Assembly (NCBI GenBank): GCA_900317365.1
Contig: ONGM01000255.1
Span: forward strand, 1-39,385
Direction of reading: 5' to 3'
DNA from: an uncultured Planctomycetota bacterium
Lineage (GTDB): Bacteria > Planctomycetota > Planctomycetia > Pirellulales > Thermoguttaceae
DNA: 39,385 nucleotides
Part shown: positions 1 to 8,690 of the stretch, one piece after another
Numbering within the stretch: position 1 is the stretch's first letter
How the letters are laid out: every line of letters begins with the position of its first letter
Position numbers and translations under genes: made by a program
The notes under the pieces: model-generated
What the model saw: only the letters and a program-made list of their open reading frames with translations
Told to the model about the DNA's origin: nothing
The model's database searches: none

Positions 1-156
1 TAGTTTCCAAGGAATTGACCTTGCGTGGGCGAGGGGTTGGAGTTTTGTTTATTGGGGATTGTACGGCGGATTTCGGGGTTGGCGCCGGGAAAATCGCGCG
101 TTGGACGATATGGATTCCCGTATTGAACGCATTGCCCCGTTTTGATTTTAGCGGGG

Positions 157-245
157 GTCCGCCGGTTAAAACCGGCGGCTTCCCCGCCTACGGCGGGCGG
201 CGCGGGCTTCGCCCGCTCGGAAAAAATTCTCGCCCAATGGGCGAG
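157..245. repeat. Palindromic repeat cassette, copy 1
   Basis: This copy begins with a 29-bp block (157-185) that recurs exactly at 345-373. The block contains a hairpin with 9-bp arms, CCGCCGGTT and AACCGGCGG, separated by two A residues. It is followed by a CGGGC-TTC-GCCCG hairpin, an A-run and a TCGCCC-AAT-GGGCGA hairpin. The same order of parts occurs in copy 2 at about 345-440. No reading frame with convincing coding character runs through it. It could be a REP-like or MITE-like element or the end of a decayed transposon. The sequence shows only the duplication and the hairpins. Confidence 0.75.
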
Positions 246-344
246 ACGCGCTCTCGCGCGATTGCAACCCGGCGAGCGACCAACGGGAGCGACGATTGGG
301 CAACCGCGCGGTAGCGCGAACCGGGATCCAACGTCCGAACGTTG

Positions 345-440
345 GTCCGCCGGTTAAAACCGGCGGCTTCCCCCACCCTTATGGAGGGCGGGGCGGCGCG
401 GGCTTCGCCCGATCGGAAAAAAACTCGCCCAATGGGCGAA
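345..440. repeat. Palindromic repeat cassette, copy 2
   Basis: This is the second copy of the cassette at 157-245. It has the same 29-bp start, a short divergent insertion (about 374-386), then the same CGGGC-TTC-GCCCG hairpin, A-run and TCGCCC-AAT-GGGCGA hairpin. The sequence between the copies (246-344) carries further small palindromes, such as CCAACGT-CCGA-ACGTTGG at 328-345. The whole stretch 1-475 lacks a supportable gene and lies downstream of the minus-strand polysaccharide operon that ends at 476. Confidence 0.75.
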
Positions 441-475
441 GCGCGCGAACGACGATTTCGTCTCTCTATCGATAA

Positions 476-1657
476 TCACGCGTTCTTTCTTGCAGCCATA
501 AGAGTCGCAAGCGCGCGAAACGCCCATGCGAGGGACCAACGCATATAGACCGTTTTGATCGCGTAGTATTTCGTTTTACGGAAATAAAACGTTCCGTTCT
601 TTGAGTTCCAAAGATTCGCCATGAACCAATTGAAAATTGAGCGAACAAGCGTTTCTCGATTCGGTTCCTCGGCAAAAAAGCAGATTCCCTCCGCCGGCGC
701 GTGGACGTCGACAAGATAGAGCCTGTCCGCGTAATACAACGGCGTTCCGTCCGATAAGAAAAAATGGCGAGCGTAAAAATCGACCGCCTTGTCATACGTC
801 GATCGTCCCTCCGCGATTAAGCCTAAATTCAGCATACGGCGAATCGATTCAAGATTAAAACCGGTGTGAAAGGAGTCTATCCAACGCTGCTCTCGCCGCT
901 CCGCATAGAACCACGATCCGTCTTCGCGACAGCGATTCAACGAATATCGCGCCGCCGAAAGCGCAGGGTCGAGAACGTCCTTGCGACCGTATGACGCCCC
1001 TATGCGCGCCAATAGACTCGCGCCTAAAAGATTCGCGTTGTGAACGTACGTCTCCTCGCACGGGGAATAACTAAAACAATGCTCTCCGTCGGAAACGCGT
1101 AGCCTTGGAATGTCGTTCAGTATAAAGTCCGGAGTCGAAAGGGCGGCTTCCAGAGCCTCTTGAAATCCAAACTCTTCGTACGCGTCGAGGAGCGCGTGCC
1201 CTATAAACGACGTATTGACGATCGTCGGCATATAAGGCGGCTTGTAGGAAAGACGATTCTGCCAGGGAAAATTGTACCCCCACGACGAACCGCTCAGACC
1301 GTCCGACCTCAGTCTCAAAAGCCGCGACGTCAACGACTCCGCGATCGCGCGGTAATCAAAGGAATCGTCCCCGCTGCGCGCAAGTTTCGTCACGCCTTCG
1401 AGGAAAAGTCCCAACGCCTTCGGATTCGCGCCCGGCTGAATTCGAAGCAAAGGCCGCAAGTTCACTGGCGAACGACGAAGAAGCTGCGTCAGCGCCATGC
1501 GTCCGAAACGAGAGCCAAACGTGAGAACGTTCGCAAACGGCGAATTCAACGCGTCGTAGGGATCGATCCCGTTAAAATCCCGGGAAAGGCACCAGCGCAA
1601 TAACATGCGCAACGCTACGTCCAAGTTCTCGTTTCCAAATTCGCTATCTTTGCGCAT
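476..1657 (-). CDS. Alpha/alpha-toroid (six-hairpin-like) polysaccharide-associated protein
   Basis: The product is 393 residues with no signal peptide or membrane segment. It is rich in Trp/Tyr and in helical-hairpin patterns (for example around GSSWGYNFPWQNR, residues 122-134, and the later EDGSWFY and DSFHTGFNLE stretches). This is the look of an alpha/alpha-toroid glycan-active or glycan-binding fold. Such proteins are frequently encoded beside bi-domain zinc dehydrogenase/Gfo-Idh-MocA genes in exopolysaccharide clusters, and that is exactly its upstream neighbour, 24 bp away. The ATG at 1657 is preceded by a strong GGGGGAC ribosome site. It is the last gene of a four-gene minus-strand operon. 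The enzymatic role is unknown; a part in making or trimming a surface polysaccharide is inferred from context. Confidence 0.75.
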   Translation of the reverse strand: MRKDSEFGNENLDVALRMLLRWCLSRDFNGIDPYDALNSPFANVLTFGSRFGRMALTQLLRRSPVNLRPLLRIQPGANPKALGLFLEGVTKLARSGDDSFDYRAIAESLTSRLLRLRSDGLSGSSWGYNFPWQNRLSYKPPYMPTIVNTSFIGHALLDAYEEFGFQEALEAALSTPDFILNDIPRLRVSDGEHCFSYSPCEETYVHNANLLGASLLARIGASYGRKDVLDPALSAARYSLNRCREDGSWFYAERREQRWIDSFHTGFNLESIRRMLNLGLIAEGRSTYDKAVDFYARHFFLSDGTPLYYADRLYLVDVHAPAEGICFFAEEPNRETLVRSIFNWFMANLWNSKNGTFYFRKTKYYAIKTVYMRWSLAWAFRALATLMAARKNA

Positions 1658-1681
1658 AACGTCCCCCCGTCGCGAGAAGGT

Positions 1682-3853
1682 TTACCTCAAAGCGACTTCC
1701 CTTCGCGTCGCTATCGACTCGCAGGCTCCAAACGCCGCCAGCGTCGAAGCGAAAATTTCGTCTAAAGGAATCGGCGCCGCGCCGCCTTCAAGGTAGAAAT
1801 CGACGACTCGACGAAGCATTTCCCTTTGTCCTTTGTCCTGCGTTCCCTTTTTACGAAGCGTTCCCTTGGTCGGATCGTAAATCGTCAAAGAGGAAAAGTC
1901 GTCCAAGACGGCGCTCAATCCCGTCTGAAAAACCTCGACGCGTTCCTTCGCTAGCCCCGGCGCGCCGTTGGCAAAATAATGAATCGTCGCGATCGACCCG
2001 TTCTCCATTTCAAGTTGAATCGACGCGACGTCGTTCAGCCCGCGCGGATCCGTCGTCGCGCGAGCAAATACGGAAATCGGCTTCGCGCCGGAAATCCACG
2101 CGGCAAAGTCGATAAAATGGCACGCTTCGCCGAGAATGCGTCCGCCCCCGACCTCCGGATCCTGCGTCCAGTGGGAAGGCGGAATCGCGCCGGCGTTGAC
2201 TCGATAGACGATCGACATAGGCGCGTTCGAAAGAACGCTTTTGAGTTTCAACGCCGTCGGCGCAAATCGACGATTGAACCCAACGATTAACGAAGGCGCG
2301 TCCGGACGATTCGCCTCGTTATAAAGCTCGAGATACTCGTCGAGGCGAATGCAGAGCGGCTTTTCCACAAAGACGCGTTTGCCGTTTCTGAGCGCCGTCA
2401 ACGCCTGCCGCGCGTGCAGATGATGACGCGTCGCAATAAAGACGGCGTCGACGTCGGAATTTTCAAAGACGTCGGCGGGTTCGGTCGACGCGCTTGCAAA
2501 ATGAAACTTCTCCGCCGCGCGCGTCGCTCCGGCGCCGGTTCGCGAAAGAGCTACGACGCGCCGCACGCGAGCGTCGCGAGGCAGGTTCGGAAGCAACGTC
2601 CCCTGCGCGTAGCTCCCGACCCCGACGAAGGCGACTCCGATCGAGTTCGCGCCTGCGCTCGAACTCCGCGTCTTCTCGACAAGAGGCGGCGCGCTCAATA
2701 TTTTCCGAGCGTTCCGCGCGTCGAGCGACTCCGTCTCGTAGCGCAGAACGACGCCGAGGTAATGCTCTTCGCGTTTGAGAATCGTCTCGTACGCGTTCGG
2801 AGCGTCGTCGATTAAAAACTCGTGCGTCGTTAGGCTGGCGACGTCGATCTTCCCTGCGCTAATAAGCTCCTGGAACGCCTGCATATTGCGCCGCTCCGTC
2901 CAACGAACGTAGGCGATCGGGTAATCTCTCCCCTTCTCTTCGTAGTCGGCGTCGTAACGTCCCGGCCCGTAGGAGCAGGACATGCGCAGGTCAAGTTCCT
3001 TTGGATAATAATTCGGATTCCGTTCAAACCCGGTCGGAACGGCGCCAACGACGACCACCTTGCCTCGCTTGCGCGCGAGACTTCCGGCAAAGTTGATCGG
3101 ATCGAGACTTTGCGTTCCGGCGGCGATGATCGTCGCGTCGACGCCTTCCCCGCCGGTCTGCGCTTCGATTTGGTAAAGAAGCTCGCGCGACTCCCGCAAA
3201 TACGCGTCGATTCCTAATTCGCGCGCCTTCTCGACAGCCGTTTGCGACACGTCGATTCCGATCGTTTTGACGCCGGACGCCTTTAAAAGCTGACAGGTCA
3301 GCGCGCCGACGAGTCCGAGCCCGATAACGGCGCACGATTCGCCAAGTCGCAAGTCGGCGCGACGAACGCCCTGGAGCGCAATGGCGCCGAGCGCGTTATA
3401 AGCGGCGGCGCGAAGATCCGCGTCCGGCGCCAACTTCACGCAAAGATTCGACGGCGCCAAGACGATTTCCGCGTGATTCGCGTATCCCACCCCGGCGCAC
3501 GCGACCCGATCCCCCGGCGAGAACCCGACGACTCCTTCGCCGACTTCGAGAACGACGCCGGCGCTCGTATAACCTAACGGGGAATAGGCGTCGAGCTTCT
3601 TCGCCGCCGCGCGATACGCCTGCGTTATCCCCTGACGTCGGGCAAGCTCCAGAACCTTTTTGACGTCGGCCGGACGTTCGAGCGCCTTTCCGACGAGGCT
3701 TTTCCGCGCCGAACGAACCGTCGCGCCTTCCGTGCCCGCGCTGATCACCGAATACCGATTCGCGACGAGAACGTAGCCCGGCTCGATTTGCGGCGCCGGC
3801 ACGTCGAGAACAAACGGTTTCCCGTCCGCAAGTTTTTGCAAAAGCTGTTTCAT
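1682..3853 (-). CDS. Bi-domain oxidoreductase: zinc-type dehydrogenase fused to Gfo/Idh/MocA domain
   Basis: This 723-residue protein joins two NAD(P)-dependent folds. Roughly residues 1-365 form a medium-chain dehydrogenase/reductase with a nucleotide-binding GLGLVGALTCQ motif. Roughly residues 400-720 form a Gfo/Idh/MocA-type sugar oxidoreductase, with AFVGVGSYAQG at the start of the Rossmann fold and the family EKP motif (VFVEKPL). The fusion is a recurrent polysaccharide-cluster enzyme thought to oxidise or epimerise nucleotide-sugar or cyclitol substrates. The exact substrate is unknown. The frame extends 22 codons upstream, but the ATG at 3853 begins the conserved MKQLLQ start and avoids overlap with the upstream gene ending at 3870, so I chose it. 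Confidence 0.85.
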   Translation of the reverse strand: MKQLLQKLADGKPFVLDVPAPQIEPGYVLVANRYSVISAGTEGATVRSARKSLVGKALERPADVKKVLELARRQGITQAYRAAAKKLDAYSPLGYTSAGVVLEVGEGVVGFSPGDRVACAGVGYANHAEIVLAPSNLCVKLAPDADLRAAAYNALGAIALQGVRRADLRLGESCAVIGLGLVGALTCQLLKASGVKTIGIDVSQTAVEKARELGIDAYLRESRELLYQIEAQTGGEGVDATIIAAGTQSLDPINFAGSLARKRGKVVVVGAVPTGFERNPNYYPKELDLRMSCSYGPGRYDADYEEKGRDYPIAYVRWTERRNMQAFQELISAGKIDVASLTTHEFLIDDAPNAYETILKREEHYLGVVLRYETESLDARNARKILSAPPLVEKTRSSSAGANSIGVAFVGVGSYAQGTLLPNLPRDARVRRVVALSRTGAGATRAAEKFHFASASTEPADVFENSDVDAVFIATRHHLHARQALTALRNGKRVFVEKPLCIRLDEYLELYNEANRPDAPSLIVGFNRRFAPTALKLKSVLSNAPMSIVYRVNAGAIPPSHWTQDPEVGGGRILGEACHFIDFAAWISGAKPISVFARATTDPRGLNDVASIQLEMENGSIATIHYFANGAPGLAKERVEVFQTGLSAVLDDFSSLTIYDPTKGTLRKKGTQDKGQREMLRRVVDFYLEGGAAPIPLDEIFASTLAAFGACESIATRREVALR

Positions 3854-3869
3854 TTCGACTCGTCTCAAC

Positions 3870-4622
3870 TTAGCGTCGGAACCGACGCGCGACATATTCC
3901 CAAAGAACCTTACAAACAAAGAGCGGCAAAACGCGTTGACGCCGCCAGCGAGACGGTTGCGACAGAAGCCGATAGAGCCATTCCAATTTTATATCGCGCC
4001 ATAATTTCGGAGCGCGTTTAACGACGCCGGCGATCACGTCGAGGGATCCGCCGATTCCCATGCATAATCCGACGTTCAGTCTTTCCGAGTAGGAGTCGAT
4101 CCACCGCTCCTGTCGCGGACTTCCCAGCGCAAGAAAGAGAACGTCGGCGCCCGATTCGTTAATTCGATCGACAAGCGCGTCGTATTCTTCCTCGGGAAGA
4201 TAGCCGTTTTGCCGACCGACGATCCGAATATCGGGAAACTCTTCGCGCAGTTTTTCCGCCGCGAGCGCGTTGACCTCCTCTTTCGCGCCGTAAAGAAAAA
4301 TCTTCAACCCCTGACTCCCGGAAGCTCGGCAAATCGCGGTCGCCAGCTCGACCCCGGGAACGCGACTCGTCTTGATTCCGAGCAGAATTCGCGCGGCGAG
4401 AACGACGCCTATCCCGTCGGGAAGCGCCAAATCGGCGTTTTCAAAAAAGGATGAAAGAAACGGCTCGCGGTTCACCGTCATGACCTTTTCCGGATTGACG
4501 GCGACGACGTAACTTGTCTTCGTCTTATCCTTAGCGAGCGCGAGCGCCGCGTCGAGGGCTTGGTCAAAATCAAGCGCGTCAACGCTCGAGTCGAGAATGC
4601 GCACGCGTTGAACTCCGTTCAT
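3870..4622 (-). CDS. WecG/TagA/CpsF family glycosyltransferase (GT26)
   Basis: The 250-residue product shows the GT26 signature. It has an early NPEKVM segment, the DGIGVV motif containing the conserved Asp, the pattern LFLYGAKEEV, and the VLFLALGSPRQERWI motif near residue 170. Members transfer ManNAc, ManNAcA or a similar sugar from a UDP donor to a lipid-linked first sugar at the cytoplasmic face of the membrane. The gene upstream encodes a WecA-like enzyme that would make that lipid-linked first sugar, so the two fit consecutive steps. The ATG at 4622 has a GAGGGGAC ribosome site. The C-terminal basic stretch (RWRRQR...ARRFRR) could help it associate with the membrane. Confidence 0.9.
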   Translation of the reverse strand: MNGVQRVRILDSSVDALDFDQALDAALALAKDKTKTSYVVAVNPEKVMTVNREPFLSSFFENADLALPDGIGVVLAARILLGIKTSRVPGVELATAICRASGSQGLKIFLYGAKEEVNALAAEKLREEFPDIRIVGRQNGYLPEEEYDALVDRINESGADVLFLALGSPRQERWIDSYSERLNVGLCMGIGGSLDVIAGVVKRAPKLWRDIKLEWLYRLLSQPSRWRRQRVLPLFVCKVLWEYVARRFRR

Positions 4623-4678
4623 AACCGTCCCCTCGGCGTTAGTAAACTTGGCGTCGACGTAAGATTGACGTCGTGAGA

Positions 4679-6265
4679 TTAAATTGTCGGACCCGAATCG
4701 ACGCTTTCCAGTCGCTCGAAATCGGCGTCTTCAAAGACCACGCGCGACTGTACGATCCTTGGAAATTCCACTTGAAACAGATCGCCGTACGGAAGAAGCG
4801 CTTCCGCGCACATCTTCAGTAGCTCCTGCACGCGTCGCGCCGCGTCCGTAAATTCGACGACGTTCGGATCGAATTGTATTCTCAAAACGCCGACTGCGGA
4901 AGAGTCAAGTCGGAGCGGTATCTCAAAAGTCATCGCAAACGGCTTCTGAGAATTCTTCGAGATCGCTCGCCACTCTTCAAGACGTTCGCGCATCAATCGT
5001 CGCCGAACGCTCCACTTCCCTTGCCAGTCGACGGAAGCGAACGGCAGGTTAAAATTCAGTCTGACGCCGAGGCATCCGTCGGTTCGCGCGGCGTTCAAAA
5101 AACTCGTCCAAAACGCGCCCCACGTCCCGGCGTCCTTGGCGCATAGGAAAAGCCCGCGCTCGTCGTAACGACGACGTGCAAAGCGACGAAGATAGAACGT
5201 GCGAACTCGCGTCAGCGTCGTTTTGATCTCGTCTCGACCAAAAATATCGAATCCGACGAGCGCTCCGACGACCGCGACCGACGCCGTAAAGGGTATGACG
5301 TCGTTGCGAAGGGAAAAACCGAAATAAGCCGCCAAACACAGCGTCGACTGCGCGACAAATAACGCCGCAAGCGTCTTATACCCGCGCCCAAAACGACGCT
5401 GCAAAGAGTGGTGAAGGTGCGAAAGATCGGGCGAAAAGACGCTGCGTCCGGCGTTATAGCGTCGCAGGACGGCGCACGCCGAATCCGTCGCCGGCAACGT
5501 TAGTAGGCAAAGCGCCGGTATCGCGCGAAACGATCCGTCCGCTTGGAAAATACGAAGCGAAAATACGCCGAGTACGAAACCGAGCGCAAGACTGCCGGAA
5601 TCTCCAAAATAGACCTTCGCAGGGGGCGCGTTCATCGCTAAAAAGCCCAAGATCGCTGCGGAAAGTAGCCAGCATGCGCTCGCCAACTGACGCGATCCGG
5701 TCGTCAACGCGGCGGCGCCCAACGTAACGAGACAGAGAACGCCAAAGACGCCGACAAAGCCGTCGGCGCCGTCGAGAAGATTCACGGAATTGACGCAACC
5801 GAAAATCCAAATGGCGGCAAAAACATAAAAGAAGAACCCGAAGGGCAAAACGCCGTCGAAGAGCGCCGCGCTCGAAGGAGCCGCAAGCGCGCTCACCGCG
5901 CACACGATCGGCGCAAACTCGACGAAACTCTTAGCGACCCCGCTTAGCCCCCAGCGATCGTCGAACCACCCGATAAGAACGATCAACCCCGTCGCCAACG
6001 TAACGACCAGCAGCGGCGAACGCGATATGAAATCAAACTCGACAGGCGCCAGTCCGCGCAATCCGAGCCAGCGATAGAAGAACGCGCCGAGCGCGAACGC
6101 CGCGTAGACGACCACGCCGCCGCCGACCGGCACGGCGCGCTTCTGCAATTTTCGCATCGCGTCGGGACGATCGAGAAACCCCAAACGCGGCGCGACGCTA
6201 CAATAGAGCTTCACGCCTAAAAACGACGCGATGAAAATCGCAAACAAAAAGGTAATAGTCGTCAT
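4679..6265 (-). CDS. WecA/MraY-like undecaprenyl-phosphate sugar-1-phosphate transferase with C-terminal extension
   Basis: The protein is 528 residues with about ten hydrophobic helices in the first 330. Family motifs include NLLDGADGF (catalytic Asp region), AKVYFGDSGSLALGF, and the cytoplasmic HLHHSLQRR loop. Enzymes of this type move a HexNAc-1-phosphate from a UDP-sugar to undecaprenyl phosphate and start surface glycan synthesis. About 190 C-terminal residues lie beyond the usual end of the family, look soluble and resemble no domain I can name. They might be regulatory. It leads the operon that continues with the WecG-like gene 56 bp downstream. No clear ribosome site precedes the ATG at 6265. 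A second WecA-like gene lies at 19258-20457. Confidence 0.88.
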   Translation of the reverse strand: MTTITFLFAIFIASFLGVKLYCSVAPRLGFLDRPDAMRKLQKRAVPVGGGVVVYAAFALGAFFYRWLGLRGLAPVEFDFISRSPLLVVTLATGLIVLIGWFDDRWGLSGVAKSFVEFAPIVCAVSALAAPSSAALFDGVLPFGFFFYVFAAIWIFGCVNSVNLLDGADGFVGVFGVLCLVTLGAAALTTGSRQLASACWLLSAAILGFLAMNAPPAKVYFGDSGSLALGFVLGVFSLRIFQADGSFRAIPALCLLTLPATDSACAVLRRYNAGRSVFSPDLSHLHHSLQRRFGRGYKTLAALFVAQSTLCLAAYFGFSLRNDVIPFTASVAVVGALVGFDIFGRDEIKTTLTRVRTFYLRRFARRRYDERGLFLCAKDAGTWGAFWTSFLNAARTDGCLGVRLNFNLPFASVDWQGKWSVRRRLMRERLEEWRAISKNSQKPFAMTFEIPLRLDSSAVGVLRIQFDPNVVEFTDAARRVQELLKMCAEALLPYGDLFQVEFPRIVQSRVVFEDADFERLESVDSGPTI

Positions 6266-6294
6266 ATCGCTGAACGCCGCGCGTTCTATTAAAC

Positions 6295-6322
6295 TTATTA
6301 AACTCGAATCGCGCTATGTCAA
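6295..6322 (-). promoter_or_regulatory. Candidate promoter of the polysaccharide operon
   Basis: On the minus strand there is a consensus -35 TTGACA (6317-6322), a 16-bp spacer and TAATAA (6295-6300). It lies about 30 bp ahead of the WecA-like start at 6265. The -35 is perfect and the -10 is moderate. It sits divergently to the esterase promoter at 6445. Confidence 0.5.
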
Positions 6323-6444
6323 GTCGTCAAATGGAAAGCGTCCGATCGCTTTCGCGTTAAAGCAATATAAAAAGGCGCCGGTCGCCAACTCTCATTGTAC
6401 ATCATTTTGCAAGACGTCAACTCGGCAAATCGTCCGCGCCGCGC

Positions 6445-6473
6445 TTGAAATTTTATTTTCCGTCGCTTACAAT
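6445..6473 (+). promoter_or_regulatory. Candidate promoter of the esterase gene
   Basis: A TTGAAA box (6445-6450), 17-bp spacer and TACAAT box (6468-6473) match a housekeeping sigma promoter well and lie 80 bp before the esterase ATG. A second TACAAT occurs at 6501-6506 with a weaker upstream box. The AT content rises here compared with the surrounding genes. Confidence 0.6.
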
Positions 6474-6552
6474 TGGTTCGTTAGGCGTATGCGTAACGCT
6501 TACAATCCGCACGGTATGTATCGACTTTTTCAACCAAAAAGGACGGTCTATT

Positions 6553-8571
6553 ATGCTCATCGCGAAACGAACGAAAATCTTACTGTCGGTTATTTCAATT
6601 TTAGCGATTCTGCCAAGCGTCAAAATTGCAACGGCGGACGATTCGGCAAAACCTCAACCTTTCATTCAAGCGCAAGGTCTCTGCGACAATCCGGAAGCCA
6701 TGCTCAGAGAGAAGTTCCTCTCCGAAATCGACGAGGCTAAGGAAAAATGGATCGCTACGTACGAAACTCTCAAAACGCCTGAAGACGTCGCCAACTACCA
6801 AAAGCGTTTGCGCGCCAACTTCAAAGAAGCGCTCGGGCAAATGTGGGATCGTTCCGCGCCGCTGAATCCGCAAATCACCGGAACCTTGGTTAAAGACACG
6901 TACCGCGCGGAAAACGTAATCTTCGAAAGCGTGCCCGGCGTATACGTTACCGGAACGATGTTCCTCCCGTTAGAAGATAAGTTCAAGGGTCCCTACCCGG
7001 CGCTCCTCGTCATGTGCGGACACACTCTAAACGGAAAAGCGTACGAACTGTATCAAGGTCTCGGAATCCTCGCCGCGACAAACGGTCTCGCGTCCTTCGT
7101 CGTCGATCCTATCGATCAGGGCGAACGCTTCCAATACCTGAAAGACGGTAAGCCGACCATTGCCTCCGTCGCCGCTCATAATATGGTTCACGCCGGCTCG
7201 ATTCTTGTCGGTCGAAACTGCGCCACATTTGAAGTCTGGGACGGTATGCGCGCCATCGATTACTTGCAAAGTCGCGACGATATTATCGCCGACAAGATCG
7301 GCGTCAGCGGCACCTCCGGCGGCGGAACGCAAACTTCTTATATGATGTCCCTCGACGATCGCGTCGCGCTCGCCGCACCCTCATGCTACATTTGCAGTCT
7401 TTTCGACGACCTCACGCATAATCTCGGTCCGCAAGACGGCGAACAGAATATCTTCGGTCAGCTGAAATTCGGGATGGATCACGCCGACTATCTCTTCCTG
7501 CGCGCGCCGATTCCGACGCTCATGTGCGGCGCGACAAAAGACTTCTTCAATATTGACGACGGGTGGCGCTCCTATCGTTACGCAGTGAGAATCTTCTCGC
7601 GCTTAGGTTATCAGAACCGCATTTCGATCGTAGAAAAGGACGACGAACACGGCTATTCCGACATAGCGCGAGTCGCGACGGTTCGATGGATGCTCCGATG
7701 GCTCGCGGGCCGCGACGAGGAGATCACGCTCGGCGACCTCACGCTACTGAACGACGAAGAAATTCGCTCGATTAAGAGCGGCAAAAGCGTCATGACGTTG
7801 CCGAACGCGCTAACGTCGCGCGACCTCAACGTTCGTTTCGCCAAAGAGCTTGAGCCGGCGCGCCGCGCCAAATGGCAAGACGTCAAACCGGAAGCCGCCG
7901 CCGCGTTGGTAAAAGAACGCGCCTTAGTTCGCAACGACGACGCGCGTCCCGAAGCGAAACTCGTCGCGCGCGAAAAGGTCGACGACGCGTACGACGTCGC
8001 GTATGAAACGGACGAAAACGTCTATTTAACGGCGCGCGAAAACTTCGCCGACGACGAACAATTTGACGCGCTTACGATCGTAATCGGCGACGCCGGACGC
8101 AACTCCGAATACTCCCAAAAGGTCGCGGCGGAAGGCGGCAAGGTCGCCTGCGTCGAACTTCGCGGATACGGCGACACGCAAGCGATCGGACGCACGTACT
8201 ACTCCCACGCGCATTTCGGAACGGACGGCTCCGACTACTGCCTCGCATACCTTTTGGGCAAATCGTACGTCGGACTGCGCGTCGACGATTTGGTCGCGCT
8301 CGTCGAATCCTATCGCAAAGCGCATGGCGTCAAAACGATTAAACTTTGCGCGGAAGGTCGCGCCATGACCGTTGCGTTGGTCGCCGCCGTCGCGTTTCCA
8401 AGTGAATTCGACAAGGTGGCGCTGGCGTCGACGCCGACGACGTGGACGGCGCAACTTGCGAGCGAATACGGTCCGATCTATATGGACAACGCAATTCACG
8501 GCGTCCTGTACGACTTCGACCTCGACGATTTGACCGGCTACCTCGCCAAAGTTGGTAAGCTCGCCGAATAA
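6553..8571 (+). CDS. Secreted tandem alpha/beta-hydrolase (acetyl-xylan-esterase-like)
   Basis: The 672-residue protein begins with a signal peptide (KRTKILLSVISILAILPSVKIATA) and is probably exported. The N-terminal half is an alpha/beta-hydrolase of the acetyl-xylan-esterase/dienelactone-hydrolase type. It has a GxSxG nucleophile elbow (GVSGTSGGG), a VDPIDQGER loop and a late ...KDDEHGYS segment that supplies a likely catalytic His. The C-terminal third (about residues 460-672) looks like a second hydrolase fold in which the elbow reads CAEGRA, without the Ser, so it is probably inactive. A role in deacetylating plant or algal polysaccharide is likely but unproven. The ATG at 6553 was chosen because it starts the signal peptide and follows an AAGGAC ribosome site; the frame itself is open from 6445. 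Confidence 0.85.
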   Translation: MLIAKRTKILLSVISILAILPSVKIATADDSAKPQPFIQAQGLCDNPEAMLREKFLSEIDEAKEKWIATYETLKTPEDVANYQKRLRANFKEALGQMWDRSAPLNPQITGTLVKDTYRAENVIFESVPGVYVTGTMFLPLEDKFKGPYPALLVMCGHTLNGKAYELYQGLGILAATNGLASFVVDPIDQGERFQYLKDGKPTIASVAAHNMVHAGSILVGRNCATFEVWDGMRAIDYLQSRDDIIADKIGVSGTSGGGTQTSYMMSLDDRVALAAPSCYICSLFDDLTHNLGPQDGEQNIFGQLKFGMDHADYLFLRAPIPTLMCGATKDFFNIDDGWRSYRYAVRIFSRLGYQNRISIVEKDDEHGYSDIARVATVRWMLRWLAGRDEEITLGDLTLLNDEEIRSIKSGKSVMTLPNALTSRDLNVRFAKELEPARRAKWQDVKPEAAAALVKERALVRNDDARPEAKLVAREKVDDAYDVAYETDENVYLTARENFADDEQFDALTIVIGDAGRNSEYSQKVAAEGGKVACVELRGYGDTQAIGRTYYSHAHFGTDGSDYCLAYLLGKSYVGLRVDDLVALVESYRKAHGVKTIKLCAEGRAMTVALVAAVAFPSEFDKVALASTPTTWTAQLASEYGPIYMDNAIHGVLYDFDLDDLTGYLAKVGKLAE

Positions 8572-8577
8572 CGCGTC

Positions 8578-8605
8578 TTGTCGACTCGGCGTTTCGTCGT
8601 ATAAT
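8578..8605 (+). promoter_or_regulatory. Candidate trpS promoter
   Basis: TTGTCG (8578-8583), a 16-bp spacer and a perfect TATAAT (8600-8605) form a strong promoter about 85 bp ahead of the trpS ATG. The same arrangement, TTGTCG-N16-TATAAT, recurs before the small basic protein (20538-20565). Confidence 0.7.
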
Positions 8606-8624
8606 AGCGGAACCTAGTATTGAA

Positions 8625-8656
8625 CGTTTCGCGCGCGACTTTCTGCGCGCGAAACG
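8625..8656 (+). promoter_or_regulatory. Perfect hairpin in the trpS leader
   Basis: A perfect 12-bp inverted repeat (CGTTTCGCGCGC at 8625-8636, GCGCGCGAAACG at 8645-8656) with an 8-nt loop lies between the trpS promoter and the start codon. It is followed by CTTTATG rather than a strong T-run, so it is only terminator-like. It could be a leader structure affecting trpS expression or a processed end of the upstream message. Confidence 0.6.
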
Positions 8657-8690
8657 CTTTATGTGCGTTTATGTGCGACAAGGATCCACT

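Noticed and set aside
1..475. CRISPR array
   Set aside because: There are only two repeat copies, with unequal internal structure and a long, irregular spacer; no cas genes are present.
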